Assembly (NCBI GenBank): GCA_934343915.1
Contig: CAKRIL010000018.1
Span: forward strand, 1-64,000
Length of the DNA: 64,000 nucleotides
DNA from: an uncultured Lachnospiraceae bacterium
GTDB lineage: Bacteria > Bacillota > Clostridia > Lachnospirales > Lachnospiraceae
Direction of reading: 5' to 3'
A program made the position numbers and the translations under genes. Positions within the stretch are counted from its first letter, which is position 1; every line of letters starts with the position of its first letter. Positions 16,579 to 25,604 of this stretch are shown here, one piece after another. The notes below the pieces were generated by a model. That model did no database searches. It was not told the DNA's origin and was given only the letters and a program-made list of their open reading frames with translations.

Positions 16579-19350
16579 TTACTCCACCGACTTAAGCGAT
16601 TCAGCCATATTAATTTTGTTGAGCTTGAACAGCATAAAGAAATTGACTACCACAGCGAATACGAAGGTAAGCACAACGCTCAGCACAAAGCTTATCCATG
16701 TTATCCTGCTGTCAAAGGATACTGCCTCCACATTTATACAGTTCATGACAAAAATGTGGAGCAGCTTCCCAAGACCAAGTCCGAGAACCGCACCTATGCC
16801 CGTCAGTATAAAATTCTCTCTGAACACATATGACGCAGTTTCCCATGAATAAAAGCCGAGAACCTTTATCGTTGCAATTTCCCTTATTCTTTCGGTAATG
16901 TTAATATTTGTCAGGTTGTATAAAACCACGAATGCAAGTGCCGCCGCAAGCACAATCACCATGATTACGACATAGTTTATGCTTGAAATCATGCTGTCGA
17001 ACTGCTCCTGTGTGTCGGCATTGGCATACGCCGAGCTCACCTCGTCCATGAGGAGCAGGTCTGCGATGGTCTGATGCGCGTCCAAACCGTCCTTTATTGA
17101 CGCATATACCGTTCTGTACTCAGGCTCACCGCCTGCCGCTTCAATATATGTCTCTTTCGCGATAAAAGCGTAGTTGAAGACATAGTTTTTACATACGGCG
17201 GACACCGTAACCGTCATGGTATTCAGGCTGTCATCCGCAATCGTTAAGGTATCACCTTTCTTTACCCCGAGATTCTTTGCAAGTCTCTTTGTGAGAATTA
17301 TCTCTCCCTTGGAAGGATACTCAAGTCTTTCTCCGCCTTTAAGGCTCAGAAAATGATACTGCTCCGAGAGTTCCCCGGCATTCTCAGCTATTATAACATT
17401 GGCAGACTTTTTCGCGCTGCTGCTCTCAATATCCATTGTCGATGAATTGAGGAACGCATAGCTGTCAAAGTACTCATCAAAGGTCTCTCCAAGAGCCTCC
17501 ATCTCCCATTCGTCAGCCGGATTTCCAAGCGTCACCGACATATCATACACGGCTATCTCACGGAACTGCGCACTCACTATGTCGGAGAAGGAATCCTTAA
17601 GTCCAAGTGCGGTTACGACCAGTGCCGTACAGCCGCCTATACCCATTATCATCATAATGAAACGCTTCTTGTATCTGAACACATTTCTTATGGACACCTT
17701 TCTCAAAAAGCCAAGTCTCCTCCATATAAAGCCGACTCTCTCAAGCAGAATCCTCTTTCCGCCCTTAGGTGCCTTAGGACGTATGAGCGTTGCCGGCGAG
17801 CTGTGAAACTGTGCCGCGCATGAAAAATATGTGGCACCCATCGAGCACAGCACCGCAGCCACGATTGATATAACTCCGATTTTTATATCCCACACATAGG
17901 TAAGCTCCGCAAAATCGTAGAGCATATTGTAGCCCATCCATATAACCTTAGGGAACAGCAGATTTCCCACAACATAGCCGAACACCGCTCCACCCACGGC
18001 TGCCGAGCCCGAATAGAACATATACTTTGCCATGACCGTGCCGTCACTGTAGCCGAGCGCCTTGAGTACTCCTATCTGCGTTCTCTCATCCTCCACCATT
18101 CTTGTCATTGTCGTCATGCACACAAGTGCAGCTACGGCAAAAAAGAATATCGGGAAAACAGCGGCTACCTGATTCACGATATTGCTGTCGTTGTCAAAGC
18201 TCGCATATCCGACATTTGAATCCCTGCCAAGCACATACACTGCAGGCTCCTTCAAATCATTCAGCTCATCCTCCGCCGACATGATTTCGCTCTCGGCTTC
18301 ATTCTGCTTGGTTTCAAGCGTATCTATTCCACTCTCGTATTCGGCATATCCGTCGGCTATCTCCTGTCTTGCTGCATCTAACTGAGCCTGAGCCTCATCG
18401 AGCACTCCCTCCGTGCTCATTCCCATACTTTCCATAGTTGCCCGATTTGCGTCAAGCTCCGCCTGTCTCTGCTCAAGCTCCTGTTCCGCTTCAAGAAGCT
18501 CATTGTATGCACTGTCAAGCTCCGCCCTGGCAGCTTCAAGCTCATCGTTAAGTTCTGCCTTGGCATCCTCTATTTTGTCATAAGCCTCCGAATACAGACG
18601 CTCATACCGCTTGTCCGCTATGCTCTGCACCGCATCCTTCAACACATCCGTGTGCTCATCGATATAGGAATTGTACTCGTCCGAATAGGCTTCATAGCCG
18701 CTGTCCATGCGCACATATATCTCATTGTCATACTCGGCTGTATAAGCCCCTCTCATAAAATATGCGAAGCTTGTGACGCTTCCGTTTCCGACAGGTGCGG
18801 TTCCTCTCTCAAAATTGAGATAGAGCGGCGACTGCACAATGCCGACAATCGTGTAGGTGCTATATGTAAACGCATCCTTCACATCATCGGTGTTGCTGTC
18901 CGACACGACAAACTCCTGTCCTATGTACTCACTCCCGTAACGCTTGCTGTCGACAACGCATTCCCTGTCATTCTCCGGCATGCGCCCCTCAATCAGCTCG
19001 GGGCGGTTGATATTATCAAGCAGCGAATAGGTCGCCACAACACACTCACGCCCGTCGGCGAGAAGCTCTATGACCGCCTGGCTTATTCCGCCCTGCGCAT
19101 AAATAACTCCGTTCTCTCCGACCAGCTGCTTGGCATCGCCCATGTCAAAGCCCAGTGTGGAGAGTGCCCTGTAATCATAAAATGATGTCTGTTTAAAATA
19201 TTTGTCCGCGGTAGCAACCATGTCCTCACGGCATACCCTGAGTCCCGCGAACATGATAACTCCCAGAGCGACAATGAAAAATATCGCCAGATACCTTCCC
19301 AAGCTGTGTCTTATCTCCCTGAGAGATGTCTTTTTCATCGCTGATTTCAT
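16579..19350 (-). CDS. FtsX/MacB-type ABC transporter permease
   Basis: The product is a 923-residue membrane protein with an N-terminal helix (LGRYLAIFFIVALGVIMFAGL) and a large extracytoplasmic region. That region contains a long coiled coil at about residues 240-350, rich in Glu/Ala/Leu (LEAEQELEQRQAELDANR). Two FtsX cores, each of three helices, lie at about 380-510 and 790-915 (MTRMVEDERTQIGVLKALGYSDGTV; ITERIREIATIKVLGFYSWE). The family couples ATP hydrolysis to movement of lipoproteins, peptides or antibiotics, or to envelope signalling. The ATPase gene directly upstream (19375-20076) is its partner. The end is convergent with the helicase gene, with a TAAAGCTTTA palindrome across the junction. 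Confidence 0.88.
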   Translation of the reverse strand: MKSAMKKTSLREIRHSLGRYLAIFFIVALGVIMFAGLRVCREDMVATADKYFKQTSFYDYRALSTLGFDMGDAKQLVGENGVIYAQGGISQAVIELLADGRECVVATYSLLDNINRPELIEGRMPENDRECVVDSKRYGSEYIGQEFVVSDSNTDDVKDAFTYSTYTIVGIVQSPLYLNFERGTAPVGNGSVTSFAYFMRGAYTAEYDNEIYVRMDSGYEAYSDEYNSYIDEHTDVLKDAVQSIADKRYERLYSEAYDKIEDAKAELNDELEAARAELDSAYNELLEAEQELEQRQAELDANRATMESMGMSTEGVLDEAQAQLDAARQEIADGYAEYESGIDTLETKQNEAESEIMSAEDELNDLKEPAVYVLGRDSNVGYASFDNDSNIVNQVAAVFPIFFFAVAALVCMTTMTRMVEDERTQIGVLKALGYSDGTVMAKYMFYSGSAAVGGAVFGYVVGNLLFPKVIWMGYNMLYDFAELTYVWDIKIGVISIVAAVLCSMGATYFSCAAQFHSSPATLIRPKAPKGGKRILLERVGFIWRRLGFLRKVSIRNVFRYKKRFIMMIMGIGGCTALVVTALGLKDSFSDIVSAQFREIAVYDMSVTLGNPADEWEMEALGETFDEYFDSYAFLNSSTMDIESSSAKKSANVIIAENAGELSEQYHFLSLKGGERLEYPSKGEIILTKRLAKNLGVKKGDTLTIADDSLNTMTVTVSAVCKNYVFNYAFIAKETYIEAAGGEPEYRTVYASIKDGLDAHQTIADLLLMDEVSSAYANADTQEQFDSMISSINYVVIMVIVLAAALAFVVLYNLTNINITERIREIATIKVLGFYSWETASYVFRENFILTGIGAVLGLGLGKLLHIFVMNCINVEAVSFDSRITWISFVLSVVLTFVFAVVVNFFMLFKLNKINMAESLKSVE

Positions 19351-19374
19351 GCTTTTTCCTCCGATGCTGTATAT

Positions 19375-20076
19375 TTACCACTCTATCTCCTCTACCGGAA
19401 CAATATGCTCATTCTTGACCATCGAAGTTACCGTGCCGTTTTTTACGGTTATGACTCTGTCCGCCATCGCCGTGAGCGCACTGTTATGAGTTATCACGAC
19501 CACCGTTTTGCCCTCATTGCGGCATGTATCCTGCAAAAGCTTGAGCACCTGCTTTCCTGTCGCATAGTCTAATGCCCCCGTCGGCTCATCACAAAGAAGC
19601 AGCTTCGGATTCTTGGCAAGCGCACGGGCTATTGCAACTCTCTGCTGCTCACCTCCCGAAAGCTGCGCAGGGAAATTATAAGCTCTCTGTTCAAGACCTA
19701 CCTGTCTTAAAACAGTCATCGCGTCAATCGGCTCCTTGCAAATCTGTGACGCGAGCTCGACATTCTCAAGTGCCGTGAGATTCTGCACAAGGTTATAGAA
19801 CTGAAATACGAAGCCTATGTCATATCTTCGATAGGTTGTAAGCTGCTTCGGCTTGTAATCCGATATTCTGCTGCCGTCTAATATAACTTCACCATCGGTC
19901 AAAGTATCCATTCCGCCTATAATGTTCAGAATGGTCGTCTTTCCCGCACCTGATGCACCAACTATGACACAGAATTCTCCCTTCTCAATCTCAAAATTAA
20001 CATCCTGAAGTGCCGATATGGTCACCTCGCCCATCTGATAAGTCTTTTTGACATGTCTGCATTCAACAAACGCCAT
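19375..20076 (-). CDS. ABC transporter ATP-binding protein (LolD/MacB type)
   Basis: This 233-residue ATPase has Walker A GASGAGKTT, the signature LSGGEQQRVAIARAL, Walker B LLLCDEPTGALD and the switch histidine in VVITHNSALTAMA. The family signature and length match the LolD/MacB/YknY group, which pairs with FtsX-type permeases. It lies 24 bases upstream of such a permease and would energise it as a homodimer. The ATG at 20076 has an AGGAGGGATAAG site. The substrate is unknown. No two-component genes sit beside the pair, so a BceAB-type peptide-sensing role is not supported. Confidence 0.92.
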   Translation of the reverse strand: MAFVECRHVKKTYQMGEVTISALQDVNFEIEKGEFCVIVGASGAGKTTILNIIGGMDTLTDGEVILDGSRISDYKPKQLTTYRRYDIGFVFQFYNLVQNLTALENVELASQICKEPIDAMTVLRQVGLEQRAYNFPAQLSGGEQQRVAIARALAKNPKLLLCDEPTGALDYATGKQVLKLLQDTCRNEGKTVVVITHNSALTAMADRVITVKNGTVTSMVKNEHIVPVEEIEW

Positions 20077-20114
20077 CTTATCCCTCCTGTTCCTGTTAGT
20101 ATTTGTATCTTATA

Positions 20115-20150
20115 CAAAACGGACAGAACGACCTTGTTATCGCCCTGTCC
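20115..20150 (-). terminator. Intrinsic terminator candidate after the amino-acid ABC operon
   Basis: On the minus strand GGACAG and CTGTCC enclose an 18-base loop and are followed by GTTTTG. It lies between the stop of the ATPase gene at 20218 and the next gene. The short stem and T-run make it a moderate candidate. Confidence 0.45.
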
Positions 20151-20217
20151 ACTTTTTATAATTCCTTTTTATCTTTGCGGTTTTTCGAAGTATCATTAAA
20201 CATTCAATATAAGAAAT

Positions 20218-21051
20218 CTATGCAAGCACCTTTGATAAGAACTCCTTAAGGCGCGGATTCTTAGGATTAGAGAAGAACTCCTGCGGCGGAGCACTCTCAA
20301 GTATCTGTCCATCATCAATGAAGATTACCCTGTTGGCAACCTCCCTCGCGAATCCCATCTCATGTGTGACGATTATCATTGTCATACCTTCTTTTGCGAG
20401 AGCCTTCATAAGGTCAAGCACCTCACCGACCATCTCCGGGTCGAGTGCACTCGTAGGCTCATCAAAAAGAATAACATCCGGATTCATTGCAAGTGCTCTC
20501 ACAATAGCCACTCTCTGCTTCTGTCCTCCTGAGAGTGTTGACGGATACACATCCGCCTTATCCTGAAGCCCGATTCTTGTAAGAAGCTGCATTGCATTCT
20601 CTCTTGCATTCTTCTTAATCTCAGACTTATTCGTAGTTATCGGAATAAGCTCCTTCTTGTTATTCCTGCTTCTGAATATATTGGCAATGCCCGTAAAAAA
20701 GTTCTTCCGCTTACTCTTTCTGAGTTCCTGGCACTGAACGTATACAGGCGCAAGCATGATGTTCTGTATGACCGTCTTGTTGGAGAACAGGTTAAAGTGC
20801 TGGAACACCATTCCCATGTGTCGTCTGTGTATATTGATGTCAACCTTCATATCGGCTATATCCACACCGTTAAATATAATCTGTCCGCCCGTCGGGTCTT
20901 CCATACAGTTAAGACATCTTAAGAACGTACTTTTTCCGGAACCTGACGGTCCGATTACGACGAGGATGTCTCCCTTGTTGACGGTGAGATTGATGCCCTT
21001 TAATATTTTGCTGCTTCCGAAATGCTTTTCAAGATTAATGACGTCTATCAC
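20218..21051 (-). CDS. glnQ: Polar amino-acid ABC transporter ATP-binding protein (GlnQ type) with an insertion
   Basis: This 277-residue ATPase is longer than the usual 240. Motifs are Walker A GPSGSGKST, LSGGQKQRVAIVRAL, Walker B VILFDEPTSALD and IIVTHEMGFAREVA. The extra length is a basic insertion at about residues 98-145 (LRKSKRKNFFTGIANIFRSR onward) between the Q-loop region (FSNKTVIQNIMLAPV) and the helix before the signature. It starts with GTG at 21051 after AAAGGAG and overlaps the permease gene by 17 bases, so translation is coupled. With the permease and binding protein it forms a complete importer. The amino acid is not determinable; the gene symbol denotes family only. Confidence 0.88.
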   Translation of the reverse strand: MIDVINLEKHFGSSKILKGINLTVNKGDILVVIGPSGSGKSTFLRCLNCMEDPTGGQIIFNGVDIADMKVDINIHRRHMGMVFQHFNLFSNKTVIQNIMLAPVYVQCQELRKSKRKNFFTGIANIFRSRNNKKELIPITTNKSEIKKNARENAMQLLTRIGLQDKADVYPSTLSGGQKQRVAIVRALAMNPDVILFDEPTSALDPEMVGEVLDLMKALAKEGMTMIIVTHEMGFAREVANRVIFIDDGQILESAPPQEFFSNPKNPRLKEFLSKVLA

Positions 21052-21745
21052 TCTTTCTCAGGCTCCTTTCCATAAGTTTTATTCCACCGCTTATCAAAAG
21101 CACGATAAGTATGTAGATTATTGCCATAACAAGATACGGCACCATGAATTCATAGCTGTTGCTTCCGATATAGTTGAACGCAACGTACAGATCAGCCGCA
21201 CCGACAAAGCTTACAACTGACGTCTCCTTGATGAGCGCAATGAACTCATTGCCGAGTGTCGGAAGTATATTCTTGACTGCCTGTGGTATGACAATCTTAA
21301 CCATCGTAACCGAAAAGCTGAGTCCCACTGCTCGTCCCGCTTCCAACTGTCCCGCATCGACGGACATGATTCCACTTCGCATAATCTCAGAGATATACGC
21401 AGCACTGTTAAGTCCGAATACCATCATGGACACCTGCACTCCCGTCATCTTGATTCCCATAATCGGGAGCAAAACATAATAAAATACGAGGAGCTGCACC
21501 ACCATAGGTGTTCCTCTGAAAAGTCCTACATAGAAACTGCATATTCCATTAAGTACACGCGGCAGAACCTTGTACTTAGGCACCACCCTCACCGTGGCTA
21601 TAAGAGTTCCAAGAATTATACCGATTATAAGTCCTATAACTGCAATTAGAAGGGTATTTTTCAACCCTTCTAACACTCTTACATAGCCATTTTGTTCAAA
21701 GAAAATTTCGATAAATTTACTTACCTTCTGATCAAAATTGCCCAT
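21035..21745 (-). CDS. Polar amino-acid ABC transporter permease (HisM/GlnP type)
   Basis: This 236-residue membrane protein has about five hydrophobic helices. The EAA loop is AGQLEAGRAVGLSFSVTMVKIV, as in the His/Glu/Gln permease family. Other typical stretches are LRGTPMVVQLLVFYY-like GLFRGTPMVVQLLVFYYVLL and IKETSVVSFVGAADL. It is encoded between the binding protein (upstream) and the ATPase (downstream, overlapping). The start MGNFDQKVSKF has a GAGAGG ribosome site. A single permease in such operons acts as a homodimer. Substrate specificity cannot be assigned from the sequence. Confidence 0.92.
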   Translation of the reverse strand: MGNFDQKVSKFIEIFFEQNGYVRVLEGLKNTLLIAVIGLIIGIILGTLIATVRVVPKYKVLPRVLNGICSFYVGLFRGTPMVVQLLVFYYVLLPIMGIKMTGVQVSMMVFGLNSAAYISEIMRSGIMSVDAGQLEAGRAVGLSFSVTMVKIVIPQAVKNILPTLGNEFIALIKETSVVSFVGAADLYVAFNYIGSNSYEFMVPYLVMAIIYILIVLLISGGIKLMERSLRKSDRRH

Positions 21746-21772
21746 TTAAACCTCTCTTATCCCTGTAAGCTT

Positions 21773-22624
21773 CTACTGCATCTTATTGATTGCTTCCGTG
21801 ATGCACTTAGCAGGAGCAGAATCAATGATAACGTACTGAATGTTTCCGTTCAAGAGATCCTGAACTGCAAGTGAACCGTTCTTATATCCTACACACTGAG
21901 CTGCAAAGCCTGTGAAGCCCCAGTCTGCATCGCCCTCTACATAGAACTGACCTGTTGTACCGTTCTGAACACCAATCTTAACGCTGCTGTCCTTAGCTGA
22001 TAAGATTGCCTCAACATCCTCGATACTCTTGCATGAATCGAACTCTGTATTGTCAGATGTCACTATAAGTCTCTGTGAAGCGCTGTAATATGAATCTGAG
22101 AATGCAACATACTCTTCTCTGTCAGGCTTAACCGTAAGACCTGCCATAGCGATATCACACTTGTGCTGACCTACTGAGAGACATACTGCATCGAAATCCA
22201 TGTTCTGAATTACAAGCTCAACTCCGAGATACTCAGCGAGTGCCGCTGCAATCTCCATATCGATACCAACATACTTATCACCTGACATGTACTCGAATGG
22301 CTCGAATGCTGCATTGGTTGCAACCACAAGCTGATCCTTGCTGCTGTCATAAGCTGCTGATGTAACGCCCTGAGGTGTGCCATCGCCGAAATAGTGATTA
22401 CAAATCTCATCGAACTTACCATTATCCTTGATTTCCTTAATAAAAGCATTAACCTTCTCAAGAAGCTCCGGCTGATCCTTGTCAACTCCGAATGCATACT
22501 CTTCCTCGGTAAGGTCTATATCAATAACCTTCGCCTTCTTAGCCGTATCTGATGACTTGCCGCATCCGACAATAGTCATCGCTGCCATTGTAACTGCTGC
22601 AATAACTGCAATAATCTTCTTCAT
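21773..22624 (-). CDS. Amino-acid ABC transporter binding lipoprotein, apparently circularly permuted
   Basis: The protein has 283 residues, starting at MKKIIAVIAA after AAGGAGGAAG. The lipobox TIVGC places the lipidated cysteine at 21. The core of family SBP_bac_3 is present at about residues 98-280: LVVATNAAFEPFEYM, GIDMEIAAALAEYLG, MAGLTVKPDREEYVAFSDSYY, VKIGVQNGTTGQFYVEG, GNIQYVIIDSAPAK. In ordinary members that last strand is followed by TEEEYxIAV...LLxKINxxLxxIKxDGxxxxIxxKxFG. Here this C-terminal segment lies at the front instead, residues 36-81 (DLTEEEYAFGVDKDQPELLE, IKDNGKFDEICNHYFGDG), and the protein ends soon after the IIDSAP strand. This fits circular permutation. Fold and transport role should be retained; the substrate is unknown. 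Confidence 0.88.
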   Translation of the reverse strand: MKKIIAVIAAVTMAAMTIVGCGKSSDTAKKAKVIDIDLTEEEYAFGVDKDQPELLEKVNAFIKEIKDNGKFDEICNHYFGDGTPQGVTSAAYDSSKDQLVVATNAAFEPFEYMSGDKYVGIDMEIAAALAEYLGVELVIQNMDFDAVCLSVGQHKCDIAMAGLTVKPDREEYVAFSDSYYSASQRLIVTSDNTEFDSCKSIEDVEAILSAKDSSVKIGVQNGTTGQFYVEGDADWGFTGFAAQCVGYKNGSLAVQDLLNGNIQYVIIDSAPAKCITEAINKMQ

Positions 22625-22668
22625 AAGTTCTTCCTCCTTAAAGAAATTCACCGATTTCTTATATCGTA

Positions 22669-22697
22669 AGGATAGCACACTTTCAAATCATAAACAA
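22669..22697 (-). promoter_or_regulatory. Sigma-A promoter candidate for the amino-acid ABC operon
   Basis: On the minus strand TTGTTT (22697-22692) and TATCCT (22674-22669) are 17 bases apart, about 45 bases before the binding-protein start. The upstream sequence is very AT-rich and could act as an UP element. Confidence 0.5.
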
Positions 22698-22777
22698 TAT
22701 ATAAATTCAATCATATTTTTGTATATTTATACATATTTTTTGTATAAAATTAACATTGTATTTTTCGACAACCCAAA

Positions 22778-22811
22778 AATACCGCCCTGCATTTCTATGC
22801 AGAGCGGTATT
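22778..22811 (-). terminator. Intrinsic terminator after oleate hydratase
   Basis: AATACCGC and GCGGTATT, extended by CTGCAT/ATGCAG with one mismatch, form a strong hairpin with a four-base loop. On the minus strand it is followed by TTTTT. It lies 34 bases after the stop of the 22845-24851 gene. Confidence 0.8.
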
Positions 22812-22844
22812 ATTCCGTCTATACGGTATCTTATATTTCACTTT

Positions 22845-24851
22845 TTACATATAATCTCTTAATACTCCATGGTCTCTTAAGAGCTTTTCGATTACGGTTC
22901 CCTTAATCTTCTTGATTATAGGCTTCTTGATTGCATTTAACGGTCCCGGAAGCTCTATCTCAAGAGGTGACTTTCCATCCATAAGCTTAACCGAGCTGTC
23001 AAGAAGCTCTCTTACGTCGTATACGCTGCCCCATACCTCAGGAACACCTCTGTCAACTCCGAGAAGTCCGTATACAGCCTCCATAGCGGTTCTTACAGAG
23101 TACTCTGTTGTGAAGATTGTGTCTCTTGGTGTCTCAGCGAACTGTCCGAGGAATGCGAAGTTCACGCATCCATCAGGAATTACGTCAGGACGGTCGCCCT
23201 TTCTTCTAGGCATGAAGAACGCTGTGATGTAAGGCATCATTGTAGGAACTGATACAACCTTATTCTTAGCAAGCTCATCAATCTGATCAACCGGAATACC
23301 AAGGTGGTACAGCCACTCAGCAGCTATCTCCTCACCTGTACATTCCTTCATAGGCTTCTTGATGTAATCGCCCGGAACATCAGTGAACAGGCTGTATACC
23401 CATACGCATACCTCTTCCTTCTTCTGCTCCTTGAACTGTCCCTGTCTGTTGATTGTCCAGCTGAGCAGCCACTTGGAATCCTTGCAGCTTACGATACCGC
23501 CGGTAACAACATTTCCTGTTCTAGGGTCTCTCTTACATATCTTCTTGATGGCATTAATGATTGTCTCATCAGAGGTTGTAACGGTAGCTGACTCCCAGTT
23601 AGTCTTGGATATATCGGAGCAGAACTTCTCAGGATGACCGAAATCAGGGCTCTGCTTTGCAATATTCTTCCACAGGCTCCATACACCGCTTGTTCTGACC
23701 TCGGCATCACCGACAGGTGCCTGTGTATGTGAACCGTAGATTGTACTCTCTGTACAGCTTCCGTTGGTTACGAATACCATATCGTTCTCTGTAAGCTCGA
23801 TGGACTTCTCCTCACCCTTACTCTTGTAGATGATTCTCTTGGCAACCTTCTTACCGCCGCTTATATCGAACTCAACATTGGTAACCTCTGTATTGAACTC
23901 GAACTTAACTCCTGCCTTCTCAAGATACTTCTTCATAGGAAGAATGAGTGACTCGTACTGATTGTACTTGGTGAACTTAAGTGCGGAGAAATCAGGGAGT
24001 CCGCCGATATGATGGATAAATCTCTGGAAGTAGAGCTTCATCTCAAGGGCGCTGTGCCAGTTTTCGAATGCGAACATTGTTCTCCAGTATAACCAGAAGT
24101 CTGACTTGAATACCTCATCATCGAATACATCCTCGATGGTCTTGTCATAGAGATCCTCGTCCTTGGTAAAGAACAGCTTCATAATCTCCATGCAGCCCTT
24201 CTGGCTTAAGTTGAACTTGCCATCTGTATGTGCATCCTCGCCGCGGTTGACGGTAGCACGGCAGAGTGAATAGTTAGGGTCATGCTTGTTGAGCCAGTAA
24301 TACTCATCAAGTACCGACACACCCGGTGTCTCTATTGAAGGAATGCTTCTGAACAGATCCCACAGGCACTCGAAATGGTTCTCCATCTCACGTCCGCCAC
24401 GCATTACATAGCCTCTTGTAGGATCATTGATTCCGTCGCATGCACCTCCGGCAACATCCATTGCCTCAAGAATATGGATATTCTTTCCAGGCATCTGAGC
24501 ATCTCTTACAAGGAAGCACGCTGCTGCGAGTGATGCAAGACCGCTTCCTACGAGGTATGCTGACTTGTTCTCAACTCCTTCAGGCTTCTCAGGACGCGCA
24601 AAGGCTTCATAATTACCGTTCGAGTAGTAAATTCCTTTGCTGTTCTTCTCATTTTTTCCACGCTCCGTGTTGCGATATTCCTTAAGCTCCTGCTGTCTTT
24701 CTGCCGGCATGCCCTTCTTATCGCTGCTTTTGGGAGCACCTTCATTTTCTTTATTATCATTTTTTTTCTTAACTGCATTTACCGCTGCAACACCTGCTCC
24801 GATTGCGAGTGCCGATGCAACTAACTTCATTTTCTTCTTACCTTTACTCAT
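22845..24851 (-). CDS. ohyA: Oleate hydratase (myosin-cross-reactive-antigen family)
   Basis: This 668-residue FAD-dependent enzyme adds water to the cis double bond of oleate or linoleate to give hydroxy fatty acids, usually a detoxification step. The FAD site is SAYLVGSGLASLAAACFLV with downstream ILEAMDVAGGACDG; GGREMENHFECLWDL and the long C-terminal region fit the family. An unusual N-terminus precedes the enzyme: about 20 hydrophobic residues (LVASALAIGAGVAAVNAV) flanked by lysines, then a charged linker to residue 90. This suggests membrane attachment. The ATG at 24851 follows AAAGGTGG; the GTG inside that site is rejected. The gene follows a DUF308 gene by 22 bases and ends at a strong terminator. 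Confidence 0.92.
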   Translation of the reverse strand: MSKGKKKMKLVASALAIGAGVAAVNAVKKKNDNKENEGAPKSSDKKGMPAERQQELKEYRNTERGKNEKNSKGIYYSNGNYEAFARPEKPEGVENKSAYLVGSGLASLAAACFLVRDAQMPGKNIHILEAMDVAGGACDGINDPTRGYVMRGGREMENHFECLWDLFRSIPSIETPGVSVLDEYYWLNKHDPNYSLCRATVNRGEDAHTDGKFNLSQKGCMEIMKLFFTKDEDLYDKTIEDVFDDEVFKSDFWLYWRTMFAFENWHSALEMKLYFQRFIHHIGGLPDFSALKFTKYNQYESLILPMKKYLEKAGVKFEFNTEVTNVEFDISGGKKVAKRIIYKSKGEEKSIELTENDMVFVTNGSCTESTIYGSHTQAPVGDAEVRTSGVWSLWKNIAKQSPDFGHPEKFCSDISKTNWESATVTTSDETIINAIKKICKRDPRTGNVVTGGIVSCKDSKWLLSWTINRQGQFKEQKKEEVCVWVYSLFTDVPGDYIKKPMKECTGEEIAAEWLYHLGIPVDQIDELAKNKVVSVPTMMPYITAFFMPRRKGDRPDVIPDGCVNFAFLGQFAETPRDTIFTTEYSVRTAMEAVYGLLGVDRGVPEVWGSVYDVRELLDSSVKLMDGKSPLEIELPGPLNAIKKPIIKKIKGTVIEKLLRDHGVLRDYM

Positions 24852-24873
24852 ACTCTTTTCCACCTTTCTGATT

Positions 24874-25428
24874 TTAGTTTTCCAATCTCTTCCTGCGTAT
24901 TGTCTTTACGGTGCTAAGTACCACGCATATGTTAAGTACACCGTCAAGCACAAGGTTGATGCCGATTATCCATGCCGCAGCAGTCTGTGCCGCAAAAGGA
25001 ATCACCATAAGTATCATTCCCACGATTGACACAAGCAGTGCGATAATAAGGATAAGCCACCATTTCTCAATTCCGAACTTTTTCGCATCCACCGCCGTCT
25101 GAAGCTTCAGTGCTCCGTCCACAAGTATGAAGATTCCTACACATATCGAGAGAATCTCAACCATGTATGAGGTCCTGAATATGAGCACCGCTCCGAGTAT
25201 CACCGATATGATGCCCAGCGCGAAATCGAACTGAAATGCAAGCTGGAAAATATCCTTCGTGAAATAGCCGAGAATCTTGACTACTCCGAGAAGGACAAGC
25301 ACAGCTCCGAATATCTTGCACAGAACATTGATTGCCTTAATCGGGCTGAATAGAATAAGAAGTCCCACAATTATGAGGCATATGTCCATCACAATATACA
25401 TATTCTTTACTATTTTGAGCTGTTTCAT
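24874..25428 (-). CDS. DUF308 (HdeD-like) membrane protein
   Basis: This 184-residue protein consists mostly of six hydrophobic helices arranged as three similar pairs (for example YIVMDICLIIVGLLILFSP and YMVEILSICVGIFILVDGALKL). This matches the DUF308/HdeD family of small membrane proteins, some of which respond to acid or membrane stress. No catalytic motif is visible. It is cotranscribed with the oleate hydratase gene, 22 bases downstream, so a membrane-lipid stress role is reasonable but inferred. The repeated palindromes upstream (25504-25591) are likely control sites. The start MKQLKIVKNMY has a GAGGATGG site. Confidence 0.8.
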   Translation of the reverse strand: MKQLKIVKNMYIVMDICLIIVGLLILFSPIKAINVLCKIFGAVLVLLGVVKILGYFTKDIFQLAFQFDFALGIISVILGAVLIFRTSYMVEILSICVGIFILVDGALKLQTAVDAKKFGIEKWWLILIIALLVSIVGMILMVIPFAAQTAAAWIIGINLVLDGVLNICVVLSTVKTIRRKRLEN

Positions 25429-25503
25429 GCGTCCATCCTCGATTCACTTAGGTTTTAACTACCTTGTATGGTTATAATATTACAGGCTTTATCTTTTTTA
25501 AAC

Positions 25504-25537
25504 AGACAGATTCGCCCGAATGTCTGAATTTCAGACA
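25504..25537. promoter_or_regulatory. TGTCTG/CAGACA palindromic operator cluster
   Basis: A perfect palindrome at 25521-25537 has arms TGTCTGAA and TTCAGACA around one base. Next to it, CAGACAGATTCG (25504-25515) and CGAATGTCTG (25518-25527) form a second, bulged inverted repeat. The cluster lies between the TetR gene and the DUF308-oleate hydratase unit. That is where a TetR-family repressor would be expected to bind; binding is inference. Confidence 0.55.
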
Positions 25538-25592
25538 AAAACAAAAAAGTGTCTGAAAATCGGGGTTATATTCAATCCCTCTTCCCAGACAC
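25538..25592 (-). terminator. Intrinsic terminator after the TetR gene
   Basis: On the minus strand GTGTCTG (25592-25586) pairs with CAGACAC (25555-25549) and is followed by a run of T broken by one G. It lies 13 bases after the TetR stop. The stem uses the same hexamer as the adjoining operator cluster. Confidence 0.55.
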
Positions 25593-25604
25593 CTTTAATA
25601 TTAA

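Noticed and set aside
25471..25482. Plus-strand TATAAT near the DUF308 start
   Set aside because: No plus-strand gene follows and no -35 lies at the right distance; probably chance in AT-rich DNA.
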